A stretch of 64,000 bases of DNA from Mycolicibacillus parakoreensis (GCF_022370835.2 NZ_CP092365.1:3472001-3536000); one strand, 5' to 3'. Counted from the stretch's first letter, positions 1 through 13,837 are shown. Notes: generated by a model from the sequence alone, not told the origin. Translations and numbers: made by a program.

Positions 1-368
1 CGCCGGCGCGGCCGTCGGCGCGCCGCTCGCGGCGGTCCTGGTTTCTGCTCGGGCTGGCGATCGGGTTGAACGTGCAGGTGGTGGCCGCCACCGTGTGGGT
101 GCTCGGGTTCCGCACCCCGGGGTATTTCGTCACCAACCGCGTCGACATCACCGAGGTCGACGCCGGGGTGCACCAGGTGCTCACCGACGCGGTCACCGGC
201 TACGGCGCCACCAACGTCAAGGACGTCGTCTGCAACGACGGGGAGAACCCGGCGCCGACGAAGGGCGACAGGATCACCTGCGAGTTGACCATCCACGGGG
301 TGCCGCGCCACGTGGTGGTGCGCTTCCTCGACGACTCCGGCACCTACGAGGTGGGCCGGCCCCAGTAG
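1..368 (+). CDS. DUF4333-type membrane-anchored protein, 5' partial
   Basis: The reading frame is open to the left edge, so the N-terminus is missing. What remains starts with an Arg-rich stretch and a hydrophobic segment (SWFLLGLAIGLNVQVVAATV), which looks like the end of a cytoplasmic region plus one membrane anchor. About 80 exported residues follow. They contain two cysteines (VVCNDG and ITCELTI) and the closing pattern GTYEV, which resembles the DUF4333 family of mycobacterial cell-envelope proteins. Function is unknown. The gene converges on hsp18, and a hairpin repeat lies between the two. Confidence 0.7.
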   Translation, partial: PARPSARRSRRSWFLLGLAIGLNVQVVAATVWVLGFRTPGYFVTNRVDITEVDAGVHQVLTDAVTGYGATNVKDVVCNDGENPAPTKGDRITCELTIHGVPRHVVVRFLDDSGTYEVGRPQ

Positions 369-429
369 CGGGGTGGGGTGCGCCCGCCGCCGCGGGGCGC
401 ACGTTTGCGCGCCTGGGCCTCCTGGCCCC

Positions 430-503
430 CCAGCCGCACGTTTGCGTGCGTTTTCGGCGCGTGGGCGCACGCAAACGTGCGGCTCGGCGGTCGATTCGCC
501 GCC
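430..503. repeat. 74-bp hairpin repeat, copy 1
   Basis: A perfect 18-bp inverted repeat (arms 433-450 and 466-483, left arm GCCGCACGTTTGCGTGCG) encloses a 15-nt loop. The whole 74-bp unit recurs without a mismatch at 1483-1556 in the same orientation. A further half-copy of the arm lies just outside at about 397-408. It sits between the convergent 3' ends of the DUF4333-type gene and hsp18, so a bidirectional terminator is the simplest role. Confidence 0.85.
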
Positions 504-556
504 GGCGGGGTGCCCCTCGGGGGTGCGCGCACCGGCAGGCACCCCCGAGGGCCGGG

Positions 557-982
557 TCAGGCGCTCAGCGCCGTCGACGATGCCCCGTCGTGGCTGATCT
601 CGATGCGGCGCGGCTTGGCCTTCTCGGCGACCGGAATGGTCAACCGCAGCACCCCATCGCGATAGTTGGCCACGATCCTGTCGGTGTCGAGGGTCTCGCC
701 GAGGAACAGTTGCCGACTGAACACCCCGCGCGGGCGCTCGGCGGAGACCATCTCACGGCTCTGGTCGAGCGCGGGACGCTCGGCGCGCACGGTCAGCACG
801 TTGCGCTCCACGTCGAGTTCCAGCGAGTCCGGGTCGACCCCGGGCAGGTCGAACTCGACGACGAACTCGTCGCCGTCGCGCCAGGCGTCCACCGGCATCA
901 CCGCCGGGCGCGCCGCGGTCCCCAACACCTGCTGGGCGAACCGGTCCAAATCCCGGAACGGATCTGTACGCATCAACACCAT
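557..982 (-). CDS. hsp18: Hsp20 small heat-shock protein (18-kDa antigen type)
   Basis: ATP-independent holdase chaperone of the alpha-crystallin family, 141 residues. The start MLMRTDP-like motif, the segment [13 protein letters not shown], the [16 protein letters not shown] core and the closing [11 protein letters not shown] closely match, from memory, the 18-kDa antigen of M. leprae and M. avium. The alpha-crystallin domain spans roughly residues 30-125. The ATG is preceded by a good ribosome site (GGGAGG). A MerR-type regulator is transcribed divergently across a palindrome, so heat or envelope-stress control by that regulator is likely. Confidence 0.93.
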   Translation of the reverse strand: MVLMRTDPFRDLDRFAQQVLGTAARPAVMPVDAWRDGDEFVVEFDLPGVDPDSLELDVERNVLTVRAERPALDQSREMVSAERPRGVFSRQLFLGETLDTDRIVANYRDGVLRLTIPVAEKAKPRRIEISHDGASSTALSA

Positions 983-1008
983 TACTGTCCTCCCATCTGC
1001 ATCAGACT

Positions 1009-1030
1009 ATCTATGTCTGTTGACATAGAT
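1009..1030. promoter_or_regulatory. Probable operator between hsp18 and the MerR gene
   Basis: A perfect inverted repeat: ATCTATGTC (1009-1017), TGTT, GACATAGAT (1022-1030). It sits 27 bp upstream of the hsp18 start and beside a TAAAAT-like -10 for hsp18 on the minus strand. A TATACT -10 for the regulator is at 1049-1054. The sequence does not look like the HAIR element (CTTGAGT-N7-ACTCAAG) bound by HspR at dnaK. Autoregulation by the neighbouring MerR protein is inferred. Confidence 0.7.
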
Positions 1031-1095
1031 TTTAGATACCACGATGCGTATACTTCTGCAAGTACCGACGAGAGTTCTGCCAGGAGGTCGTCACC

Positions 1096-1431
1096 GTGAA
1101 CACCCCGGCCCGGTCCGCCCTGGGGGTCTACGGCATCTCGGTCACCGCCGAGCTGTCCGGGGTCGCCCCGCAGACCCTGCGGCTGTATGAGCGCCGTGGG
1201 CTGCTGAACCCGGCGCGCACCGACGGCGGCACCCGCCGCTACAGCGACGACGACCTGCTGCGACTGGAGCGGATCAGCGAGTTGGTCAACGAGGGGGTCA
1301 ACCTCGCCGGCATCGGCCATATCCTGGCGTTGGAGTCCAAGAACGCGCAGTTGTTGTCGGCCTACACCGCGCTGGAGGTGACCAACGCGAAACTGCGCGC
1401 CGAGCGCGGCGGGCCGTCCCCGCGACAGTAG
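1096..1431 (+). CDS. MerR-family regulator, HspR-like
   Basis: 111 residues. The N-terminal winged helix-turn-helix carries the MerR signature: VTAELSGVAPQTLRLYERRGLL, then GGTRRYSDDDLLRLERI. A short dimerisation helix with leucines follows (ALEVTNAKLRAE). It resembles HspR, the repressor of heat-shock genes, but is encoded next to hsp18 rather than with dnaK-grpE-dnaJ. The GTG start has an AGGAGG ribosome site 8 nt upstream. The protein probably represses hsp18 and itself through the palindrome at 1009-1030. Confidence 0.87.
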   Translation: MNTPARSALGVYGISVTAELSGVAPQTLRLYERRGLLNPARTDGGTRRYSDDDLLRLERISELVNEGVNLAGIGHILALESKNAQLLSAYTALEVTNAKLRAERGGPSPRQ

Positions 1432-1482
1432 CGAGCACCCGACGACGCCGTGCCCGGCCGCACGTTTGCGCTCCTACCCCCT

Positions 1483-1556
1483 CCAGCCGCACGTTTGCGT
1501 GCGTTTTCGGCGCGTGGGCGCACGCAAACGTGCGGCTCGGCGGTCGATTCGCCGCC
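1483..1556. repeat. 74-bp hairpin repeat, copy 2
   Basis: Identical to 430-503, with the same orientation and the same 18-bp arms. Another half-arm lies just upstream at about 1458-1470. This copy also lies between two convergent genes (the MerR gene and the secreted protein at 1629-2132). The two copies are about 1.05 kb apart and exactly bracket the hsp18-MerR pair. Confidence 0.85.
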
Positions 1557-1628
1557 GCGGGCGCGCCGCGGGGGTGTCGCGGGGGTGCGGCGGACCTGCC
1601 GCGGGCATGCGGCAGCCCACCGGGGGGA

Positions 1629-2132
1629 TCAGTCGACGTCGCGCAGCGTTTCGAGGTCGGGGCAGAGGAGCTCGAGGCGCGCAAACGCCTCGCCGTTGAG
1701 CGCCAGGGCGCGGCGCGCCTTGTCCAGGATCGGCGCCGGCGGCCAGCCGTCGTCCAACGCGGGGTCGGCGGCCAGGTCGCGGTGGAATTCGGCGGTCAGC
1801 GCCGCACTGTCGGCCCAGGTGCGCAACGCCTCGGCCATCCCCGGCGTGCGCACCGTGTCGGCCAGGGCGCGCAGCGTGGCGGCGTCGTGGTCACCGAGCA
1901 GGGCGACGGCCTCATCGCCGAAGTCCGGGGGCAGCGCGGACTGGTCGGACTCGACGTCGTCCATGATGTAGTGCTGGGTGGCCGCCCAGCGCACCGCGAC
2001 CTGCTGGACCCGCTCACAGTCGCTGGGCCGCTGTTCGGCGTGCACCAGCCAGGCCCCGCCGCCGGCGCCGCAGGCCACCAGCAGCGCCGCCAACGACAGG
2101 CGCAGCCGGGCGGGGCGAGCGGTGAGGGGCAC
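1629..2132 (-). CDS. Secreted or membrane-anchored protein, unknown function
   Basis: 167 residues with an N-terminal signal or anchor (about residues 8-30, LSLAALLVACGAGGGAWLV). The rest is helix-rich. Two cysteines (SDCERV near residue 39 and ELLCPDL near 157) could form a disulfide. It is a paralogue of the next upstream gene: both share the layout DC-(E/D) near the membrane, a central (R)WADSA motif and a final LCPxL or CPAL motif. A 30-nt gap separates the two, so they are probably co-transcribed at the end of the thiamine operon. GTG start. The function is not recognised. Confidence 0.7.
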   Translation of the reverse strand: MPLTARPARLRLSLAALLVACGAGGGAWLVHAEQRPSDCERVQQVAVRWAATQHYIMDDVESDQSALPPDFGDEAVALLGDHDAATLRALADTVRTPGMAEALRTWADSAALTAEFHRDLAADPALDDGWPPAPILDKARRALALNGEAFARLELLCPDLETLRDVD

Positions 2133-2162
2133 GGGTCACGCTAACACCGCCGCGCCGGGCGG

Positions 2163-3622
<1,460 letters not shown>

Positions 3623-3626
<4 letters not shown>

Positions 3627-4672
3627 GCGCCACTCCTTTGCGTTGCGTCGCTGCGCGTCGTCGACGCCAGCGGGGGTGTCGGCGCCGCGAGCAGGTCGGT
3701 GACCACGCGGTCGGCCGTCCACGGCGCCCACAGAAATCCGTTGCGGCCGTGCCCGGCGGCGACCACGGTCCGCTCGTCGAGACGGCGCACCAGCGGCAGA
3801 TTGTCCGGGGTCATCGGCCGCAGCCCGGCCGTGCACTCGGCCAGTTCGTATTCTCCCAGACCCGGCGCGACGGTGCACGCATCCTCGAGCAGGTCGCGCA
3901 CCCCGTGCACCGCCGGCGCGGTGTCGCGGCCGTGCTCGTACTGGGTGGCGCCGATGACCACCCCGTCGGCGCGCGGCACCAGGTAGACCGGGCGGCCGTG
4001 CACCTTGGCGCGGATGACCCGCCGCGGCACCGGCAGGCAGCCCTTGCGCCAGCGCAGCCGGATGATCTCGCCTTTGACCGGCCGGATCGCCAGGCCCGGC
4101 CAGAGTGCGGGGGCGTCGATGCTGTTGGCCAGCACCCGCTGGTCGGCGGCGAGCTCACGCAGGTCGGCGACCGCGCCGTCGCGGCGCACGCCGAGGGCCG
4201 CGCAGTCGCGCTCGAGGGCGGCGACCACCGCCCGGTTGTCGATCGCCAACTCGGTGGTGGCGCGGAAGCCGTGGCGGATGCCGACGGCCAGCAGCGGCTC
4301 CACCTCGCGGGCCGCGGACTCCCAGCGCACCGGATGGCCCTGGGCGTTGAGCCAGTCGGCGACGGTGCGCAGGTCGGCGACGTCGGCGCGGTCGACGGCG
4401 ACCACCAGCGATTCCCGCGCGGTGAGGACCTCGGCGGGCAGCGTGGCCAGGAACTCCTCGCGCCACAGCTGCAGGGAGCGCAGCCCGAGGTGCAGCTGGT
4501 CCTCTTCGCCGGGCCAGGCCTCGCTGTGCGGGGCGAGCATGCCGCCGGCCACCCAGGACGGGCCGGAGCGCCCGTCGTGGTGCACGGTGACCTCCCAGCC
4601 GGCGTGGGCGGCGCGGCGGGCGATGGCCAGCCCGATGACGCCGCCGCCGACGACGGCCAGGGTGTCGGGCAT
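3623..4672 (-). CDS. thiO: Glycine oxidase ThiO
   Basis: An FAD-dependent oxidase that turns glycine into dehydroglycine for thiazole synthesis. 349 residues from the chosen ATG. The dinucleotide-binding motif VVGGGVIGLAIARRA begins at residue 6. Near the C-terminus are GLRPMTPDNLP and GHGRNGFLWAPW, typical of DAO-family oxidases such as GoxB/ThiO. The upstream in-frame ATG at 4693 lies inside the riboswitch and was rejected; the AAGGGAG ribosome site formed by the riboswitch 3' end points to 4672. First gene of the operon. Confidence 0.95.
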
Positions 4673-4674
4673 TG

Positions 4675-4770
4675 CTGCTCCCTTCGCCGGCATGACCCGG
4701 ATCAGGTGTGACGGTCAGGGCCGGGTCGGTGGCCCACTCTCAGCCCCGCCGCGCCCGGGACTCCCGTGTT
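4675..4770 (-). promoter_or_regulatory. TPP (THI-box) riboswitch upstream of thiO
   Basis: Read on the minus strand, the leader contains GGGGCTGAGA (conserved J2/3 and P2 core), CCTGATCCGGGTCATGCC (pyrophosphate sensor helix) and a closing GAAGGGAGCAG that pairs back to GGGAGTCCC-like bases at the 5' end. These are the hallmarks of the thiamine-pyrophosphate aptamer. The 3' strand of P1 is itself the thiO Shine-Dalgarno (AAGGGAG, about 8 nt from the ATG), so ligand binding should hide the ribosome site directly. It serves thiO-thiS-thiG and the genes coupled to them; thiE on the other strand is not covered. Confidence 0.93.
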
Positions 4771-4802
4771 CTGTTCTCCACGCTAGCGGCTAGCGTCGCA
4801 GT

Positions 4803-5477
4803 GTGCACGATCGCTCCGACCGGGTGGCGCGCCTCGCCGACGCGCGGCTGTATTTGTGCACCGACGCCCGCCGGGAGCGCGGCGATCTCGCCGCGTTCGC
4901 CGACGCGGTGCTCGCCGGTGGGGTCGACATCATCCAGCTGCGCGACAAGGGCTCGCCCGGGGAGCGGCAGTTCGGGCCGCTGGAGGCCCTCGACGAGCTG
5001 GCGGCGTTGGCGGTGCTCGCCGAGGCGGCGGGCCGGCACGGCGCGCTGCTGGCGGTCAACGACCGCGCCGACATCGCGGTCGCCGCGCACGCCGACGTGC
5101 TGCACCTGGGCCAGCGGGATCTGCCGCTGGCGGTGGCCCGCGAGATCGTCGGCCGCGACGTGCTCATCGGGCGCTCCACCCGCGATGCGGCGACGCTGGC
5201 CGAGGCCGCCGGCTCGCCGGTGGACTACTTCTGCGCCGGGCCGTGCTGGGCGACCCCGACGAAGCCGGGGCGCCCGGCCGCCGGGTTGGAGGTGTTGGCC
5301 TCTGCCGCCGCGGTGGCGGGCTCGTTGCCGTGGTTCGCGATCGGCGGGATCTCCGAGGAGCGCCTGCCGCAGGTCATCGCCGCGGGGGCGCGCCGCGTGG
5401 TGGTGGTGCGCGCGCTCACCGAGGCGCCCGATCCGGCCGCGGCGGCCACGCGCATGCGCGCAATGCTGGCGGGGTGA
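4803..5477 (+). CDS. thiE: Thiamine-phosphate synthase ThiE
   Basis: 224 residues. It joins HMP pyrophosphate and thiazole phosphate to thiamine monophosphate. The TIM-barrel motifs are visible: [64 protein letters not shown] and [11 protein letters not shown]. It is divergent from thiO, with about 130 bp between the starts that include the riboswitch for the other strand. A GTG start is used; no strong ribosome site is seen, so it may be leaderless or weakly initiated. Confidence 0.96.
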   Translation: MHDRSDRVARLADARLYLCTDARRERGDLAAFADAVLAGGVDIIQLRDKGSPGERQFGPLEALDELAALAVLAEAAGRHGALLAVNDRADIAVAAHADVLHLGQRDLPLAVAREIVGRDVLIGRSTRDAATLAEAAGSPVDYFCAGPCWATPTKPGRPAAGLEVLASAAAVAGSLPWFAIGGISEERLPQVIAAGARRVVVVRALTEAPDPAAAATRMRAMLAG

Positions 5478-5567
5478 CGGCGCGCGGGGGGCTTGCGGGG
5501 CTTTCGCGGGGCCTGCGGGGGTCTGCGCGCACCAGCGGGGGTGTGCGCGCACCAGCGGGGGCCAGCC

Positions 5568-5716
5568 TTGTGCACTCCGGGCGATAAACCGGCGATTTTC
5601 CCGCCGTGAGCGCACAACGCTTCGCCGTGAGCGCACAAGGGTCGGCAGGGTCCGCCGTGGGCGCACAACGCCTCGCCGTGGGCGCACAACACTTCGCCAT
5701 GAGCGCACAACACTGC
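5568..5716. repeat. GCGCACAA repeat array, 21-bp phase
   Basis: Five GCGCACAA copies begin at 5610, 5631, 5661, 5682 and 5703. Most are spaced 21 bp apart, and each follows GCCGTG(A/G) or a close variant. One opposing TTGTGCA lies at 5568. The array fills the gap between the convergent ends of thiE and mutT3. Related copies with the same 21-bp step occur at 12030-12058 and 13073-13101. A 19-bp direct repeat with GCGCGCACCAGCGGGGG lies just upstream at 5524-5562. Confidence 0.75.
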
Positions 5717-5728
5717 GCCGGGGGCGCG

Positions 5729-6340
5729 CTACGACGGCAGCAGGGCGCTGATCTGGCTGCTCAGCGCCGACGGCTGGGCGTCGGGGGCCCCCGCGGTGGC
5801 CCACAGGAACATCTCGGATTCGATCACCACGGTGCGGGGCAGGTAGCGGCGCCGCTCGTCGTCGGCGTGCAGCGGCACCGCCGCGACGGTGCTGCGCAGC
5901 CGCGCCCAGCTGGCCGCGAACCCGGTGTGCAGCGCCAACGCCGCCACCTCGGGTTCGGGCACCCAGCGCAGCTCCGCGCTCTCGTGGTTGGGGTGCACCG
6001 CCAACGGCTCGCCGGCGTCGGCCACCACGGTGGTGTAGGTCCAGGTGCCCACGTCGGCGGTGACCAGCGCGGTGCGCACCGCGATGCGCGCGTCGTCCAG
6101 GCCGGCCTCCTCGCCGGCCTCGCGCACCGCCGCCTGCTCGGGGGTTTCGTGGCTGTCGCGCGCGCCGCCGGGCAGCCCCCAGGTGCCGCCCTGGTGGCTC
6201 CACCAGGCCCGATGCTGCAGCAGCACCGCGGGGGTGCCGTCGGGCAGCGGGGCGCGCAGCAGCAGGCCCGCCGCCCCGAATCTGCCCCAATACCGCGCGC
6301 CGGTCGCCGAGAAAGCCCATCCGTCACCGTCGCCGCGCAC
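5729..6340 (-). CDS. mutT3: Nudix hydrolase, MutT3-like
   Basis: 203 residues. The Nudix box is complete: G at GGARDSHE, then TPEQAAVREAGEEAGL, matching GX5EX7REUXEEXGU, so Mg2+-dependent hydrolysis of a nucleoside diphosphate derivative is expected. The position between thiE and glnX matches M. tuberculosis mutT3 (oxidised dGTP/CTP sanitation). GTG at 6340 is chosen (VRGDGDGWAFSATG), because the upstream extension is a proline/arginine-rich run that looks non-coding. Confidence 0.88.
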   Translation of the reverse strand: MRGDGDGWAFSATGARYWGRFGAAGLLLRAPLPDGTPAVLLQHRAWWSHQGGTWGLPGGARDSHETPEQAAVREAGEEAGLDDARIAVRTALVTADVGTWTYTTVVADAGEPLAVHPNHESAELRWVPEPEVAALALHTGFAASWARLRSTVAAVPLHADDERRRYLPRTVVIESEMFLWATAGAPDAQPSALSSQISALLPS

Positions 6341-6375
6341 GCTCCCACCATAGGCGGGCCGCGCCGGCGGTGCGC

Positions 6376-7200
6376 TCAGATCACCGCCGGGTCGGGGGCC
6401 GGGTCGGCGGCCGGGCCGGGGTAGCGCGCGATGCTGCGCGCCCACGCGTTGGCGTAGCCGAGCAGGCTGGTCCCGTCGGGGGTGTGGGCCAGCAGCGCGA
6501 TGTCGTCACGCCCGGACCGGTTCATCATCGCGCCGAGCCCGTCGAGGCTGACCCGGTTGCGCGCCACCACGATCCGGTGGCGACGGTCCACCGGGGCCGC
6601 CACCCCGGGCAGCGCAAACGGCGCGGGGGCCGCCGCGGGGCGGGTGCGCACCGCGATCTCGAGGCGGTCGGGGCGCGCACAGCTGCTCAACACGATCGCC
6701 TCGACGTCGTCCCAGGGGATGCGGGTGCGGCGCATACGTATGCCACGCATGATGAACCGCACACCGTCGGCGTCGCCGTCGACGAGGCACTGCGCATTGA
6801 GCACGGTCGCCAACTGCACCAGCAGCACCGCCGGCAGCAGCGCGCCCACCACGGTGGAGGCCGCACTGCTGCCCCCCGGCGGTGTCCACACCTGGACGCC
6901 GTAGAGCCAGGCCACCACCGCGGCCCCGCCTCCCAGCAGCATCACCGCGATCGCCAACTGCACCGGGCCGGTGGTCACCCGGTAGCGCATCGCGGCGGTG
7001 ACCGCGTGCACACCGACTGCCCCGATGCCCGCGAGCGCCAGCCCGCCACCGATCAGCAGCCAGAGCACCGCGACCGGCATCAGCGGATGGAGGAAACAGC
7101 CCGCCACGGCACTCACCAGCCCGACCGTGGTCGCCGCGATGAACCCGTTGCGCCACCGGACCGCGGCCCGCCGGGCGGGCTGCGCCTGCACCTGGTTCAT
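6376..7200 (-). CDS. Integral membrane protein with PH-like C-terminal domain
   Basis: 274 residues. About four hydrophobic segments fall in the first 145 residues (near 20-36, 42-62, 78-98 and 112-135). A cytoplasmic domain follows with the pattern GVRFIMRGIRMRRTRIPWDDVEAIVL, typical of bacterial PH-like (YdbT/DUF-type) domains. The function is unknown. It lies divergent from glnX and upstream of mutT3. M. tuberculosis, from memory, has no counterpart between mutT3 and glnX. Confidence 0.75.
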   Translation of the reverse strand: MNQVQAQPARRAAVRWRNGFIAATTVGLVSAVAGCFLHPLMPVAVLWLLIGGGLALAGIGAVGVHAVTAAMRYRVTTGPVQLAIAVMLLGGGAAVVAWLYGVQVWTPPGGSSAASTVVGALLPAVLLVQLATVLNAQCLVDGDADGVRFIMRGIRMRRTRIPWDDVEAIVLSSCARPDRLEIAVRTRPAAAPAPFALPGVAAPVDRRHRIVVARNRVSLDGLGAMMNRSGRDDIALLAHTPDGTSLLGYANAWARSIARYPGPAADPAPDPAVI

Positions 7201-7261
7201 CCACCGAGACTAACGCCGGGCCCGCCGCCGGCCCGACACGAAAAAAGCGCACCCGCCGCCA

Positions 7262-7338
7262 ACGCCGGCCTCTTAGACTTTGCTTATACAGTTGGAGGCC
7301 AGTAGCGCGAGCCGTCGAACGGGGGGTGTGTAAGGCAC
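7262..7338 (+). promoter_or_regulatory. Likely promoter and leader of glnX-glnH-pknG
   Basis: An AT-rich stretch in an otherwise GC-rich gap holds TTAGAC and, downstream, TTATACAGT, a good TANNNT-type -10 for the housekeeping sigma factor. Transcription would begin near 7295, leaving a leader of about 40 nt. AAGG lies 4 nt before the glnX GTG. The assignment is from pattern only. Confidence 0.4.
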
Positions 7339-11857
<4,519 letters not shown>

Positions 11858-11925
11858 GCGCCGGGCGCTGTGCGGGTCGCGCCCGCCGCGGGGGGCGTGC
11901 ACCCGCGGCGGTGGTGCGGTGGGGG

Positions 11926-12066
11926 TTGTGCACTCGCGGCGGTCGTGTCGCGCAGGGTTGTGCACCGGCGGCGACCCCGCCGCAGGGTTGTGCACCGGCG
12001 GCGGCCAAATCGCCCGATTTTCGCCCTGGGCGCACAACCTTTCACCGTGGGTGCACAACACCCGGC
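11926..12066. repeat. TTGTGC / GCACAA inverted repeat cluster
   Basis: TTGTGC occurs at 11926, 11958 and 11988; the last two sit in a 23-bp direct repeat (11951-11973 and 11981-12003). They are followed by GCGCACAA at 12030 and GTGCACAA at 12051, again 21 bp apart. The opposing halves could fold into a long hairpin around the AT-richer centre near 12004-12022. The cluster lies between pknG and the DUF559-type gene and is related to the arrays at 5568-5716 and 13030-13101. Confidence 0.7.
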
Positions 12067-12129
12067 GGGGTGCCGGGCCCCTGTGGATGGCCGAGCACGC
12101 CGCGGCGCCCACTGTGTGACCCTCGACGC

Positions 12130-13002
12130 ATGCAGCACCATCAGCAGCCGGTGATCGGGAGCGAGATGCTGGCCGCCGGGGTACTCAGCCGCCATCAACT
12201 GCGCAGCCGGTTCTGCCGGTTGTTTCCGGATGTGTACCTGGACAACCGGATCGAGCTGACGTTGCGGGCCCGCACCGTCGCGGCGTGGCTGTGGTCGGGC
12301 CGGCGCGCGGTGATCGCCGGGCGGGCCGCCGCGGCGCTGCACGACACCGAATGGGTGGACCGCGACACCGCGATCGAGATGTTCCACCACAACGCCCGCC
12401 CACCGCGCGGGGTGATCGTCTACCGCGAGACCCTGGCCGCCGATGAGGTGGTGACGGTGGGCGAGATGGCGGTAACCACCACGGCGCGCACCGCGTTCGA
12501 CCTGGCGCGCCACGCGCCGCGGCGCCGAGCCGTCGCACGCCTGGACGCCCTGGCGCGGGCCACCGGGATCACCGCCGGGCAGGTGACCGCGGTGGCGGAG
12601 GGCCACCGGTTCGTGCGCGGGCTGGCGCAGCTGCGCACGGCGGTGTCGCTCATGGACGCCGGCGCCCAATCGCCCCAGGAGAGCTATCTGCGGTTGACGC
12701 TGATCGATGCCGGGTTTCCCCGCCCGCGCACCCAGATCCCGGTGCCCACCCCGCAGACCACCTACTACGTGGACATGGGCTGGGAGGACGTCATGGTCGC
12801 CGCGGAGTACGACGGCGAACATCACCTGAAGAGCCCGCAGCAGTGGGCCTACGACATCGCCCGCCTCGAGCACCTCGCGCAGGCCGGCTGGATCGTCATC
12901 CGGGTCGTCAAAACCCATCGGGCGGAGGAGATCATCGCCCGGGTCGCTCAGGCGCGTGCGCTGCGCGGGGCACGCGACCGGCTCACCGCACAGATCGCCT
13001 GA
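12130..13002 (+). CDS. DUF559-type (Vsr/PD-(D/E)XK fold) protein with N-terminal winged helix
   Basis: 290 residues. Residues about 10-60 resemble the AbiEi-type antitoxin winged helix (MLAAGVLSRHQLRSRF). The middle is helical. The C-terminal 100 residues look like a DUF559/Vsr-like nuclease fold: YYVDMGWEDVMVAAEYDGEHH, then LEHLAQAGWIVIRVVKTH. The Asp and Glu-x-Asp-Gly are the candidate metal ligands. Proteins of this layout occur in many copies in mycobacteria, and their role is unclear. The gene is flanked on both sides by GCACAA-type repeats. The start is ATG; a later in-frame ATG at residue 13 is possible. Confidence 0.75.
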   Translation: MQHHQQPVIGSEMLAAGVLSRHQLRSRFCRLFPDVYLDNRIELTLRARTVAAWLWSGRRAVIAGRAAAALHDTEWVDRDTAIEMFHHNARPPRGVIVYRETLAADEVVTVGEMAVTTTARTAFDLARHAPRRRAVARLDALARATGITAGQVTAVAEGHRFVRGLAQLRTAVSLMDAGAQSPQESYLRLTLIDAGFPRPRTQIPVPTPQTTYYVDMGWEDVMVAAEYDGEHHLKSPQQWAYDIARLEHLAQAGWIVIRVVKTHRAEEIIARVAQARALRGARDRLTAQIA

Positions 13003-13029
13003 GCACGTTCACCGCCGGCCCGGGGACCC

Positions 13030-13101
13030 TTGTGCACCCACGGCGCCCCCACCGCCGTTTCCCCCACCCCCAGCGCACAACCCCTCGCCGTCGATGCACA
13101 A
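13030..13101. repeat. TTGTGC / GCACAA repeat, third locus
   Basis: TTGTGCACC at 13030 faces GCGCACAA at 13073 and ATGCACAA at 13094, again 21 bp apart. It lies between the convergent ends of the DUF559-type gene and the gene at 13141-13737. It is the shortest of the three related loci. Confidence 0.6.
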
Positions 13102-13140
13102 GGCTCACCCGATGCGGCCGGTGGGGCCGCCGCAACGAGC

Positions 13141-13737
13141 TCACATCATGGCGGCATTGCCGAACGCTGTGGACACCGTGTCGGCGACCAGCGACTGGTA
13201 CTCCGCCTCACCCCGCTCCACGCTGCGACGCAGCAGGGGCAGGTTCTGCGCGACCAGGTGGGCGAGGAGCTGCTGGTTGACCGGGACGACGATACCGATC
13301 AGTTCCCGGCGGTCGGTGACCACCAGCAGCTGACCGTCCGCGGCCGCCTCGCGCAGACGCGCCGCCGACAACTGGCCGATACCGACGAGCTGTTGGCCCA
13401 CCGGGGCGGCCTCGGGGGTGCCCGACACCGCCGCGAACGCCTCGACGAGGGGGGCAGCCGCCGCCAACGGCTGCGGTTGGGCCGGCGGCGAATCGGGGTC
13501 GCGCAGCTCCTCCAGGGTCGGCAACGCCGCGGTGCCGCGCAGCTCCTGTTCGCCGGCCGCCACGGCGTTCGCCAATTCGGCGCTGTTGTGGGTGGCCATG
13601 TCGAGCAGCCAGTTTTGGCCGATCGGGCAGAACACGCCGATCACGACACGGCTGTCGGTGACGCCGAGCAGTGTCTTGTCCGCGGCCGCCCGGCGCAGCG
13701 CGTCGGCGCGGATGTCCCGGATCGCGATCGTGCGCAT
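13141..13737 (-). CDS. Protein with two tandem Phd/YefM-like modules
   Basis: 198 residues built from two similar halves. One is about residues 3-66 (IRDIRADALRRAAADKTLLG, VTDSRVVIGVFCPI, ELANAVAAGEQEL). The other is about 122-186 (IGQLSAARLREAAADGQLLV, VTDRRELIGIVVPV, PLLRRSVERGEAEY). Each half resembles the DNA-binding N-terminal part of Phd/YefM antitoxins (short strand, helix, vtdRgxxigvfvP). An Ala/Pro linker joins them. The similarity is my reading, not a search result. The gene is divergent from a membrane-protein gene and shares an operator with it. Confidence 0.7.
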   Translation of the reverse strand: MRTIAIRDIRADALRRAAADKTLLGVTDSRVVIGVFCPIGQNWLLDMATHNSAELANAVAAGEQELRGTAALPTLEELRDPDSPPAQPQPLAAAAPLVEAFAAVSGTPEAAPVGQQLVGIGQLSAARLREAAADGQLLVVTDRRELIGIVVPVNQQLLAHLVAQNLPLLRRSVERGEAEYQSLVADTVSTAFGNAAMM

Positions 13738-13777
13738 CGGCAGTCCCCGTCCATTTCCTCAACGATGCAATGGCCGT

Positions 13778-13837
13778 AAGTCTACGCTCATCGACGCTCA
13801 CCAACGACTGTCTATCTCCGTCGATGAGCGTTACTGT
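13778..13837. promoter_or_regulatory. Mirror-image divergent promoters around a 13-bp inverted repeat
   Basis: The arms ACGCTCATCGACG (13784-13796) and CGTCGATGAGCGT (13819-13831) form a perfect inverted repeat with a 22-bp centre. Directly outside each arm lies a -10-like hexamer reading outward: TAGACT on the minus strand (13783-13778) and TACTGT on the plus strand (13832-13837). Each arm therefore covers the -35/-10 spacer of its own promoter. A protein binding both arms would switch both genes together. The Phd-like product is the obvious candidate. Confidence 0.75.

Noticed and set aside
5568..5716. Possible short CRISPR-like array
   Set aside because: The 21-bp step leaves no unique spacer and the units are near-identical throughout, so it is a tandem or terminator-like repeat.
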